NCBI GenBank assembly: GCA_949127925.1
Contig: CASBQX010000092.1
Span: 1-8,923 of the forward strand
Reading direction: 5' to 3'
DNA: 8,923 nt
Origin: Synechococcales cyanobacterium PMM_0002
GTDB lineage: Bacteria; Cyanobacteriota; Cyanobacteriia; Elainellales; Elainellaceae
The position numbers were made by a program, and so were the translations under genes. The number at the start of each line of letters is the position of its first letter. Positions within the stretch are counted from its first letter, which is position 1. Shown piece after piece: positions 1-4,434 of the stretch. The notes below the pieces were generated by a model. That model was not told where the DNA came from. It was given only the letters and a program-made list of their open reading frames with translations, and ran no database searches.

Positions 1-566
1 TCGTGGACAATCTTGGGGATGTGGTGGTCGAAACGGCCAATGCGGGCAGCGATCGCGTGCAAAGCTCAGTTGATTACACGCTACCGCCTAACGTAGAAAA
101 TTTGGAATTGACTGGCACTGCCACCCTCAACGGCACAGGTAACGCCCTGGACAACAGGCTCAGCGGCAATGACGGTGCCAACAAGCTAGACGGCAAAGAC
201 GGTAATGATGGGCTGCTGGGTGGCAACGGCAACGACACCCTGATTGGAGGATTAGGTCAAGATACGCTCACTGGAGGTGCGAGCAACGATACCTTCCGGT
301 ATGCGCTGAGGAGCGAATCTCCAGTTGGGGATAATCGTGACACGATCATGGACTTTGCTGATGGCGATCGCCTTGACCTGAAGGCGCTGTATGGCAGCCC
401 CTTAACCTTTGTGGGTAGCGGTGCTGACTTCACGGCAGTGGGGCAAGTTCGCTATACCCCTAGCACGAGTCTGCTGCAAGCAAATTTGGTCGATGGGTTG
501 CAGCCGGATTTTGAAATCTTGCTGGCCAATCAGCCCACGTTGAACAGGTCTCCGCTGTTGGTGTAA
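1..566 (+). CDS. RTX/hemolysin-type calcium-binding protein, C-terminal part (5' end outside window)
   Basis: This is the 3' end of a larger gene; the first whole codon in frame is at position 3 and the reading frame is open to the window edge. About 187 residues are visible. Residues ~1-45 resemble the linker repeat found before RTX blocks in cyanobacterial proteins (VENLELTGTA, NGTGNALDN). Residues ~54-98 hold about five glycine/aspartate nonapeptides of the GGxGxDxL type (GGNGNDTLIGG, GGLGQDTLTGG), which in this family form a calcium-bound parallel beta roll. Residues ~99-172 (DTIMDF, GDRLDL, GQVRYTPSTSLL, PDFEILL) match the serralysin-like C-terminal domain that follows the roll. Such proteins are normally exported by a type I secretion system using an uncleaved C-terminal signal. 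The catalytic or adhesive part is not visible, so the actual function (protease, adhesin, S-layer-like protein) cannot be given. Confidence 0.9.
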   Translation, partial: VDNLGDVVVETANAGSDRVQSSVDYTLPPNVENLELTGTATLNGTGNALDNRLSGNDGANKLDGKDGNDGLLGGNGNDTLIGGLGQDTLTGGASNDTFRYALRSESPVGDNRDTIMDFADGDRLDLKALYGSPLTFVGSGADFTAVGQVRYTPSTSLLQANLVDGLQPDFEILLANQPTLNRSPLLV

Positions 567-579
567 GCGCATCATGCAC

Positions 580-610
580 CACGCTTCAAAACAAGTGACT
601 CACGCTTCAA
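580..610. repeat. 10-bp direct repeat CACGCTTCAA, two copies
   Basis: CACGCTTCAA occurs at 580-589 and again at 601-610, 21 bp apart. It lies in the 86-bp gap between the converging RTX gene and the lipoprotein gene. No convincing hairpin with a T tract was found in this gap, so a terminator is not called. Confidence 0.5.
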
Positions 611-652
611 TCTTTGTTGCTCAAGTTCAAAGCTGAAATTGGCGCACAGCAG

Positions 653-1504
653 TTAGCGCACTGCAATAGTCAGATCGTAGCTAGCGTTGCCCCGCGTACC
701 GCCTACAACCACTTGATAGTCTCCTGTTTCGGACAGAACTACTTCTTCCTCGGTGCCCTCTTGCACCAGCACATTCCCGTCAGGAGAAACCAGCTCGAAG
801 GCGGCGTTGTCTTCCACAGCAGTGATAGAAAGCCTCATCGTCTGGCCTGACTGAGCCTTCAGCATGTATAAGTCGCGATCGCCCCGGACTACGGCATTGC
901 TGACCACTGCACTACTGGTGCCAGGAGCAAATTGTACCCGTTGCGTGTTGGCATAGGCTGTTGCCGATTGACGATCTTCTGACTCTGCGCCTGTTAGATC
1001 TGTAAAGCGATCGTTCACCGCCTCGCACTCAACTATCCGGAAAGTTTTGTCCTTGTAATCGAGGCTTTCGCCCTCTAATATCCAGGTTTCCTGTGTGGTC
1101 TGGACATCGTATTCAATCTTTGTTGTTACTTCTAGAGCCAGTTCTGACCCGCTGAGAGTGCCTTCTAGCTTTTGACTGTAAGACGTGTAGTAATTGTTGA
1201 CATCATCGCTAATGGTGGCAACGCTATTCCCTGTTACCTGGCCATCTGCCGCTGCGGTGAGGCGGATCGCGGCGTCGAGGGTGTCTGTCACTGCCTCGTA
1301 GCAGTGTTGCCCAGGCATCAAGGCGGCCTCGCCCCTAGTGAGGTCTTCGTAGCTGGTGGCGATCGCATCGCCTGTGGGAGCCGAGTTTGTGGCCGCAGTA
1401 GGAGAACTAGAACCGTTGGCAGACGTTTCTGCTGAGCTACAAGCGACTAGCGCCGATACTGCGATTGCAGCCAGCGTTTTGGGCAAGGGTAAAGAAAAAT
1501 TCAT
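653..1504 (-). CDS. predicted lipoprotein with C-terminal PPC-like beta domain
   Basis: The product has 283 residues. The N-terminus carries a type II signal peptide: K9, a hydrophobic stretch at 11-21 and the lipobox LVAC with Cys22 as the lipidation site. A Ser/Thr/Ala-rich low-complexity tether follows (~23-48). Residues ~52-160 form a domain I do not recognise by name; it contains two cysteines (C68, C160) that could pair in the periplasm, and a YYTSYSQKLEG segment. Residues ~190-282 (DRDLYMLKAQSGQTMRLSI, FELVSPDGN, GDYQVVVGGTRGNASYDLTI) resemble a bacterial pre-peptidase C-terminal (PPC) domain, a beta sandwich found on secreted proteins. No catalytic motif is seen, so it is best regarded as a surface or periplasmic lipoprotein of unknown role. 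The ATG start is supported by the well-placed signal peptide. The only Shine-Dalgarno-like run (AAGGA) is about 20 nt upstream, farther than usual. Confidence 0.88.
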   Translation of the reverse strand: MNFSLPLPKTLAAIAVSALVACSSAETSANGSSSPTAATNSAPTGDAIATSYEDLTRGEAALMPGQHCYEAVTDTLDAAIRLTAAADGQVTGNSVATISDDVNNYYTSYSQKLEGTLSGSELALEVTTKIEYDVQTTQETWILEGESLDYKDKTFRIVECEAVNDRFTDLTGAESEDRQSATAYANTQRVQFAPGTSSAVVSNAVVRGDRDLYMLKAQSGQTMRLSITAVEDNAAFELVSPDGNVLVQEGTEEEVVLSETGDYQVVVGGTRGNASYDLTIAVR

Positions 1505-1541
1505 GGGTAAATGATCAAAAGGATTTCCTTGTTATACCCAG

Positions 1542-1550
1542 TCTATACCA
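1542..1550 (-). promoter_or_regulatory. possible extended -10 element for the lipoprotein gene
   Basis: On the minus strand the sequence reads TGGTATAGA, an extended -10 type (TGnTATAnT), about 38 nt upstream of the lipoprotein ATG. A second TATAAC box lies slightly closer (1531-1536). No good -35 hexamer is visible at the right distance for either, so the call is weak. Confidence 0.3.
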
Positions 1551-1553
1551 GTA

Positions 1554-1646
1554 ACTAACTTGATTTCGGCATCTACAATTTTGAGGTGTGATATTACGGA
1601 CTAACTGTCTTTAAAACTGAAAATACAGGAACTCACTAACTTGATT
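1554..1646. repeat. 12-bp direct repeat ACTAACTTGATT, two copies
   Basis: ACTAACTTGATT occurs at 1554-1565 and at 1635-1646. The first copy is in the intergenic region upstream of the lipoprotein gene and the second overlaps the 3' end of the doubtful minus-strand ORF. No transposase or terminal inverted repeat accompanies it, so it may be a local duplication. Confidence 0.4.
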
Positions 1647-1849
1647 GCAGAAGCTAAGAGCAACGACAACGATAACGACAGTAAAAGACGCATATCCACG
1701 TTAGGTAGGGAAAGTGCGAGGCCAAGCACTAGCAATATTACAAGCACTAGCAATATTAGTAGAGATCCTTGAACATCACTGTAGTAACTGAGTGTTCCGG
1801 GCTGGATACCGAAGCGATTGAGAAAACCAAGAGTACCTGCATCGTTCAC
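1601..1849 (-). CDS. doubtful small hydrophobic ORF with low-complexity transmembrane stretches
   Basis: This is an 82-codon ORF starting with GTG. I do not recognise it. Residues ~1-29 look like ordinary soluble sequence (NRFGIQPGTLSYYSDVQ), followed by two hydrophobic stretches (~30-49 and ~54-71). The first contains the hexamer ILLVLV/ILLVLG created by an 18-bp tandem duplication, and the second is a Leu/Ser alternation (LSLSLSLLL). A short charged tail (FSFKDS) ends it. An AGAAGG run lies about 18 nt upstream of the GTG, too far to be a good ribosome site, and no ATG exists in frame upstream before a stop. It could be a small membrane protein, the tail of a decayed gene, or non-coding DNA. 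If it is not a gene, 1505-1946 is a 442-bp intergenic region holding only the repeats listed here. Confidence 0.35.
   Translation of the reverse strand: MNDAGTLGFLNRFGIQPGTLSYYSDVQGSLLILLVLVILLVLGLALSLPNVDMRLLLSLSLSLLLASAIKLVSSCIFSFKDS
1723..1758. repeat. perfect 18-bp tandem duplication
   Basis: The unit CAAGCACTAGCAATATTA is present twice in immediate succession, at 1723-1740 and 1741-1758, with no mismatch. Because 18 is a multiple of three, it adds six residues in frame to the minus-strand ORF. Confidence 0.9.
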
Positions 1850-1946
1850 GGTCAGATGCGGCGATCGCCTTCTGGCCTGGCAGCTTGATGGTTGCTAGGA
1901 AATTAACTGCCCTGGGTACGCTAAAACTGTACATTTTCTAGCAAGT

Positions 1947-2120
1947 ATGAACATCCTCAAATCGTTGTCGATCCTGGGTTTGCTGGTTGCGGGGGCGATC
2001 GCTGCCTCTCTAACGGTTAAAACTCAAGTCCAGGGCGGTACAAGCCAATTAAGCCAGCCAGAAACTCAAGCGTTGCAAGCTGCCTGCAAGCTTAATCCTG
2101 ACAGTCCGAGCTGCAAGTAG
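1947..2120 (+). CDS. small exported protein of 57 residues with two C-terminal cysteines
   Basis: ATG at 1947, TAG at 2118-2120. Residues 1-24 form a signal peptide or membrane anchor: K5, then a hydrophobic core (LSILGLLVAGAIAASL). A short Gln/Ser-rich segment follows, and the protein ends in a compact motif, A-C47-K-L-N-P-D-S-P-S-C56-K, in which two cysteines eight residues apart could form a disulfide outside the cytoplasm. I do not recognise a named family. Support for coding comes from the continuous frame, the plausible signal sequence and a HIP1 site read in frame. It is followed after 25 bp by the 95-residue membrane protein gene on the same strand, so the two are probably co-transcribed. 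No strong Shine-Dalgarno sequence precedes the ATG. Function unknown. Confidence 0.6.
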   Translation: MNILKSLSILGLLVAGAIAASLTVKTQVQGGTSQLSQPETQALQAACKLNPDSPSCK

Positions 2121-2145
2121 TGAGATCCCTAACGGACGTTTGTGT

Positions 2146-2433
2146 ATGCGCCTGATCTTAATCATTAACAGCTTTGTTTGCCTGGGAGGAACAGCCGCTG
2201 GGCTGTTGTTTGCTGGAGGGAGCATCGTCAGCATTGCCAACCTCAATGTTCCCTGGCAGCCGCTGCTTCTGGTCGCCGCGCTGCTGCTTCCTGTTGCGTT
2301 TGTGGTCTCAGGGATCGGCTCGTGGCTAGCCTATACCTATGGGTTGGCTCATTTGGTCATCGGACTTATTGCTTTACCCTGGCTCTATCTCTTGGTCTTT
2401 GTCATTCTTATGCTAATCTCCTTTCAATGGTGA
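2146..2433 (+). CDS. small three-helix membrane protein, function unknown
   Basis: The product has 95 residues when started at the ATG at 2146. A TTG two codons upstream (2140) keeps the frame open but is a less likely start. Almost the whole protein is hydrophobic, with three predicted membrane segments at roughly 3-30, 37-60 and 65-92. Short polar or aromatic turns separate them (ANLNVPWQP, GSWLAYTYG), and the protein ends FQW. No catalytic or transport motif is seen. It lies 25 bp behind the 57-residue exported protein and converges with the minus-strand 91-residue membrane protein, only 32 bp between their stop codons. The stop codon lies inside an inverted repeat shared with that neighbour. 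It looks like a conserved small cyanobacterial membrane protein, but no role can be assigned. Confidence 0.7.
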   Translation: MRLILIINSFVCLGGTAAGLLFAGGSIVSIANLNVPWQPLLLVAALLLPVAFVVSGIGSWLAYTYGLAHLVIGLIALPWLYLLVFVILMLISFQW

Positions 2434-2476
2434 CAGTTTCGTCATCACTGAACCTGAGTTGCTGATCACCATTGAA
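2423..2476. terminator. inverted repeat spanning both convergent stop codons (possible bidirectional terminator)
   Basis: TTCAATGGTGA (2423-2433) and its exact reverse complement TCACCATTGAA (2466-2476) form an 11-bp perfect inverted repeat with a 32-nt spacer. Three further pairs (CAG/CTG) continue past a one-base bulge. It sits exactly where two convergent genes end, the usual place for a bidirectional terminator. However, the loop is long and no T tract follows either arm, so it is not a classical intrinsic terminator. Confidence 0.45.
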
Positions 2477-2741
2477 TACGTGAGGCGATCGCGCCGAGCA
2501 ACACAATAAAGCCAAGCGATCGCCGGAAGTAATTGACACCCTGAAACAGCTCTTGCCACGCCCAGGTAAACAAAGTACCAAATGCGATCGCGTCTAGAGC
2601 GGTGTGGATAGTGCCACTTGTAAAGGCTAAGTTGAGCAGAGTCGCCGCTAGCCAAACCAAGAGCGGTAAATTAGGCGGCTGAGCGATCACAATCGTGCCC
2701 TCGCTGTCGCGGAACGTCCGATCAAATAGATTGGTTTCCAT
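2466..2741 (-). CDS. small three-helix membrane protein, function unknown
   Basis: The product has 91 residues. The N-terminal ~24 residues are soluble and rather distinctive (FDRTFRDSEGTIVIAQPPN). Three hydrophobic segments follow at about 25-42, 46-64 and 75-88, with a conserved-looking FQGVNYFRRSLG turn before the last. The Trp/Gln pair near residues 60-65 (TWAWQELFQG) is probably at a membrane interface. I believe similar short proteins occur in other cyanobacteria, but no function is known to me. It is downstream of, and in the same direction as, the ArsR-like regulator, separated by 132 bp that contain an inverted repeat and a 14-bp repeat tract. It could therefore be a target of that regulator or be co-transcribed with it. 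No good Shine-Dalgarno sequence is visible; only an AG-rich tract made by the repeats precedes the ATG. Confidence 0.75.
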   Translation of the reverse strand: METNLFDRTFRDSEGTIVIAQPPNLPLLVWLAATLLNLAFTSGTIHTALDAIAFGTLFTWAWQELFQGVNYFRRSLGFIVLLGAIASRIQW

Positions 2742-2747
2742 AACTTT

Positions 2748-2789
2748 CTTTCTACAACTCTCTTTCTATAGCTCTCTTTCTATCACTCT
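2748..2789. repeat. three tandem copies of a 14-bp repeat in the 5' leader of the 91-residue gene
   Basis: Copies are CTTTCTACAACTCT (2748-2761), CTTTCTATAGCTCT (2762-2775) and CTTTCTATCACTCT (2776-2789). They differ only in the middle three bases or so. On the minus strand they read as an AG-rich tract (AGAAAG) ending six bases before the ATG, so they form the 5' untranslated region of the minus-strand membrane protein gene and may influence ribosome binding. Confidence 0.85.
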
Positions 2790-2826
2790 TAATGCACCGG
2801 GCACAGCCTGTAACTTTCAAGCTTGC

Positions 2827-2868
2827 TGTCAATCGTGATAGATTGTTGATCTTATCTTCAATCACGAT
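2827..2868. promoter_or_regulatory. operator-like inverted repeat with an adjacent TTGACA box
   Basis: ATCGTGAT (2832-2839) and ATCACGAT (2861-2868) are perfect 8-bp inverted arms separated by 21 bp, with additional CAATC/GATTG symmetry inside. On the minus strand the second arm runs into a perfect TTGACA (plus positions 2827-2832), which could be the -35 box of the 91-residue gene, although no good -10 was found 16-18 bp on. The element begins six bases after the stop codon of the ArsR-like gene. An operator and an mRNA hairpin are both possible; no T tract follows, so a terminator is less likely. Confidence 0.4.
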
Positions 2869-2873
2869 ATTTT

Positions 2874-3218
2874 CTAACAGTCAAAAGATAGAACACAGCA
2901 CTCTAGGTTAATTCCTTTACCCGAATTAATGCGAACCCCAGGGGCAAGGCAGTAGAGCACTGCTTTACCGTCTCGCTGAGATTGAACTAACCCTTCCTGC
3001 CGTAGAATCTTGAGGTGGTGAGAGAGCAAACTCTGCTCTAGGGACAGTTCTTCATTGAGTTCCCAAACGTGTTTAGGGCCATCAAGCAACAGTCTGAGAA
3101 TCGTAAAGCGATTGAGATCGGCAAGGACTTTGAGCCGCTGGGCACAGAATGAGGGAGAGTATTGCTGCCCTGGTAGATGGCTTGCTTCAGGATTTGTGTT
3201 ACTACAGTCATTATTCAT
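2874..3218 (-). CDS. ArsR/SmtB-family winged-helix transcriptional regulator with C-terminal Cys-Cys-x5-Cys
   Basis: The product has 114 residues, a usual length for the family. The fold is visible in order: helices from ~22 (FCAQRLKVLADLNRFTILRLLL), then the helix-turn-helix at ~50-78 (VWELNEELSLEQSLLSHHLKILRQEGLV, recognition helix SLLSHHLKIL), then the wing (QRDGKAVLYCL, ~81-91). Members bind DNA as dimers and usually release it when a metal, metalloid or oxidant binds. The classical ELCVCDL metal site of E. coli ArsR is absent (here HVWELNEEL), and the usual SmtB helix-5 His/Asp ligands are not seen. Instead cysteines occur at 5, 25, 90 and at 107, 108 and 114, the last three as CCVLSFDC. 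The gene is divergent from the kinase-transporter operon and upstream of the 91-residue membrane protein gene, so either could be a target. Its ATG lies inside a palindrome that could be its own operator. No Shine-Dalgarno sequence is evident. Confidence 0.88.
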   Translation of the reverse strand: MNNDCSNTNPEASHLPGQQYSPSFCAQRLKVLADLNRFTILRLLLDGPKHVWELNEELSLEQSLLSHHLKILRQEGLVQSQRDGKAVLYCLAPGVRINSGKGINLECCVLSFDC

Positions 3219-3234
3219 ATGAAAATCGATTCAT
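3213..3234. promoter_or_regulatory. candidate ArsR-type operator: palindrome TTCATATGAA plus ATTCAT direct repeat
   Basis: TTCATATGAA (3214-3223) is a perfect 10-bp palindrome that overlaps the start codon of the ArsR-like gene. ATTCAT at 3213-3218 is repeated at 3229-3234. The second copy occupies the -35 position of the plus-strand promoter whose -10 is at 3252. AT-rich palindromes of this kind near the gene's own start are typical places for ArsR/SmtB binding. Binding is inferred, not shown. Confidence 0.4.
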
Positions 3235-3257
3235 GTCAGAAGAAAAGCGTCTATAAT
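3229..3257 (+). promoter_or_regulatory. predicted promoter of the kinase-transporter operon
   Basis: A perfect -10 hexamer TATAAT lies at 3252-3257, 28 bp before the kinase ATG. With 17-bp spacing the -35 position is ATTCAT (3229-3234), with 16-bp spacing TTCATG; both match TTGACA poorly. Such a promoter may need an activator or be repressible through the overlapping operator-like sequence. The -10 region (TATAATTA) is near-symmetrical and could also serve a minus-strand promoter for the regulator gene. Confidence 0.5.
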
Positions 3258-3285
3258 TAAGCCTGTTGCTGGAATTTGCGGTCTG

Positions 3286-4368
3286 ATGTCTACCAAGTCT
3301 CTTGATTTAAGAGTCCTAAAACAGCAGTTAGAAGTGCATCTAAGCCGATTAGCGCTGAGAGCAACTCCGCAGGAAACGCACAGCTCACTAGCGTTAGAAC
3401 TATTGGCTCACGGAGAAGCCAATGTCATCTTTCAATTAAACCAGACTGCTCTCGTTCGGGTGGCAGTCAATTCGCCCAATCAGCGATTTGCAGGCGACAT
3501 TCGGCGTGTCACACAGTTTGAATACACGATCCTAGAGTACCTGAAGCGAACCGATATTGGACACCAGCTTCAGGCAGCGAGCTTAGAGCCAGCCGCAGAC
3601 TTCCCTTACACATTTCTAATTACAAATTATTTAGACGGAAATTCACTCGATTATAGTCGAAGCCATTTGCAAAAATGTGCTGAAACTCTGGCACAGCTTC
3701 ACCGTCTATCGGCGATCGCAGGCTATGAGATTGAGCGTCTGTTGCCAACTGTGCCGATAATTGAGCAACCTTTAACGGTGTTTTACCACGAAGCGAAGGA
3801 CTACGCTCAGCCCTACCTCGATTCGCCAACAGCAGAACCAGAAATTGTAGAAATGCTGCATGCAGTGCTAGATAAAGCGCGATCGCGACTATCAGCCGAA
3901 CGTTTATTAGAAACCTATCCCCATCGCTGCCTGGTTCATGGCGATCATAGCTATGAGAACTGGGTTATTAACGATCGCCAAGCGTATCTAATTGATTGGG
4001 AGTGGGCTGAGATCGGCTCTCCTGCTGGAGATTTGGGGCATTTTCTGTCTCCAGTTACGGTGCGGCGGCGGCAAAACTATCGCTTACCCGCTGCCGATCG
4101 GGCCTTCTTTTTGCAGTGCTACTACAATGCGTTAGATGACGTCACGTTAGCCAGTCGGATTGAACGACATTTTGCTGCATTTGGTGTGTATCCAGCGGTG
4201 CGATCGCTCTGTTGGACAGCGGGATATTGGATCACCGCAAATCGTTGGTATGCAGATGCAAAAGATAGTCCAAGTGCGGTTGAGCGGATGGCGAGATTGG
4301 AGCAGAGCCGTCGGCAGTTTTCAGAGCTATGGCAGGAGGTGATGGCGTGGTTGGATGAGGAGGTTTAG
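3286..4368 (+). CDS. aminoglycoside phosphotransferase/choline kinase-fold small-molecule kinase
   Basis: The product has 360 residues. The kinase C-lobe is clear: CLVHGDHSYENWVIND at ~215-230 is the Brenner motif, with H218, catalytic Asp220 and Asn225. AYLIDWEWAEIGSPAGDLGHFL at ~234-253 gives the metal-binding Asp237 and the trailing GDLGHFL. The N-lobe shows a glycine-containing nucleotide loop (ELLAHGEANVIFQLN, ~38-52) and a hinge-like region (LITNYLDGNSLDYS, ~111-124). Family members transfer phosphate from ATP to hydroxyl groups of small molecules such as choline, thiamine, homoserine-like compounds, sugars or aminoglycosides, in the cytoplasm. The substrate cannot be read from the sequence. 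Being first in a gene row with a complete ABC importer suggests it phosphorylates the imported compound, as E. coli ThiK (same fold) does with thiamine; this is inference. A 66-bp G-rich gap separates it from the permease gene, so full co-transcription is likely but not certain. Confidence 0.88.
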   Translation: MSTKSLDLRVLKQQLEVHLSRLALRATPQETHSSLALELLAHGEANVIFQLNQTALVRVAVNSPNQRFAGDIRRVTQFEYTILEYLKRTDIGHQLQAASLEPAADFPYTFLITNYLDGNSLDYSRSHLQKCAETLAQLHRLSAIAGYEIERLLPTVPIIEQPLTVFYHEAKDYAQPYLDSPTAEPEIVEMLHAVLDKARSRLSAERLLETYPHRCLVHGDHSYENWVINDRQAYLIDWEWAEIGSPAGDLGHFLSPVTVRRRQNYRLPAADRAFFLQCYYNALDDVTLASRIERHFAAFGVYPAVRSLCWTAGYWITANRWYADAKDSPSAVERMARLEQSRRQFSELWQEVMAWLDEEV

Positions 4369-4391
4369 GGTGTGGGTCGCGGGGGTTAGGG
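4368..4391 (+). other. canonical G-quadruplex motif in the kinase-permease junction
   Basis: Four G tracts of at least three bases lie within 24 nt: 4368-4370, 4374-4376, 4381-4385 and 4389-4391. They are separated by loops TGT, TCGC and TTA, which satisfies G3+N1-7 four-tract rules. The first G is the last base of the kinase stop codon. Three more G tracts follow at 4409-4411, 4417-4419 and 4423-4426. The G-rich strand is the coding strand, so the mRNA would also carry it. Confidence 0.7.
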
Positions 4392-4395
4392 ACTA

Positions 4396-4423
4396 GGCTT
4401 GAGAGACTGGGCTTGAGGGACTG
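4396..4423. repeat. two tandem copies of a 14-bp G-rich repeat
   Basis: GGCTTGAGAGACTG (4396-4409) is followed directly by GGCTTGAGGGACTG (4410-4423), one mismatch. A degenerate relative (GGGTTAGGGACTA) precedes it. The sequence resembles the GGGACTGGG-type short tandem repeats common in cyanobacterial intergenic regions. The tract ends 11 bp before the permease ATG. Confidence 0.8.
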
Positions 4424-4434
4424 GGGTGTAGAGA

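Noticed and set aside
3..5. GTG at the start of the RTX frame as a true start codon
   Set aside because: The frame is open to the window edge and the visible part begins in the middle of a repeat domain, so the gene starts outside the window.
540..652. Intrinsic terminator between the RTX and lipoprotein genes
   Set aside because: Only a weak GGTG/CACC pairing was found and no T tract follows.
614..850. Plus-strand ORF opposite the lipoprotein gene
   Set aside because: It is antisense to the PPC-like domain, with no recognisable motif.
2178..2465. Second plus-strand ORF overlapping the 95-residue membrane protein
   Set aside because: Shifted frame of the same region giving a Cys/Ala/Ser-rich, non-protein-like sequence.
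2748..2789. CRISPR array
   Set aside because: Repeats are 14 bp in direct contact with no unique spacers and no cas genes.
3286..4368. Antibiotic-resistance aminoglycoside phosphotransferase
   Set aside because: Only the fold-level motifs are shared. No mobile element is nearby and the gene heads a transporter operon, so a metabolic kinase is more likely.
4369..4434. TPP (THI-box) riboswitch before the transporter genes
   Set aside because: The gap is 66 bp of G-rich repeats and lacks the conserved THI-box core; the other gaps of this operon also show none. This weakens, but does not exclude, a thiamine link.
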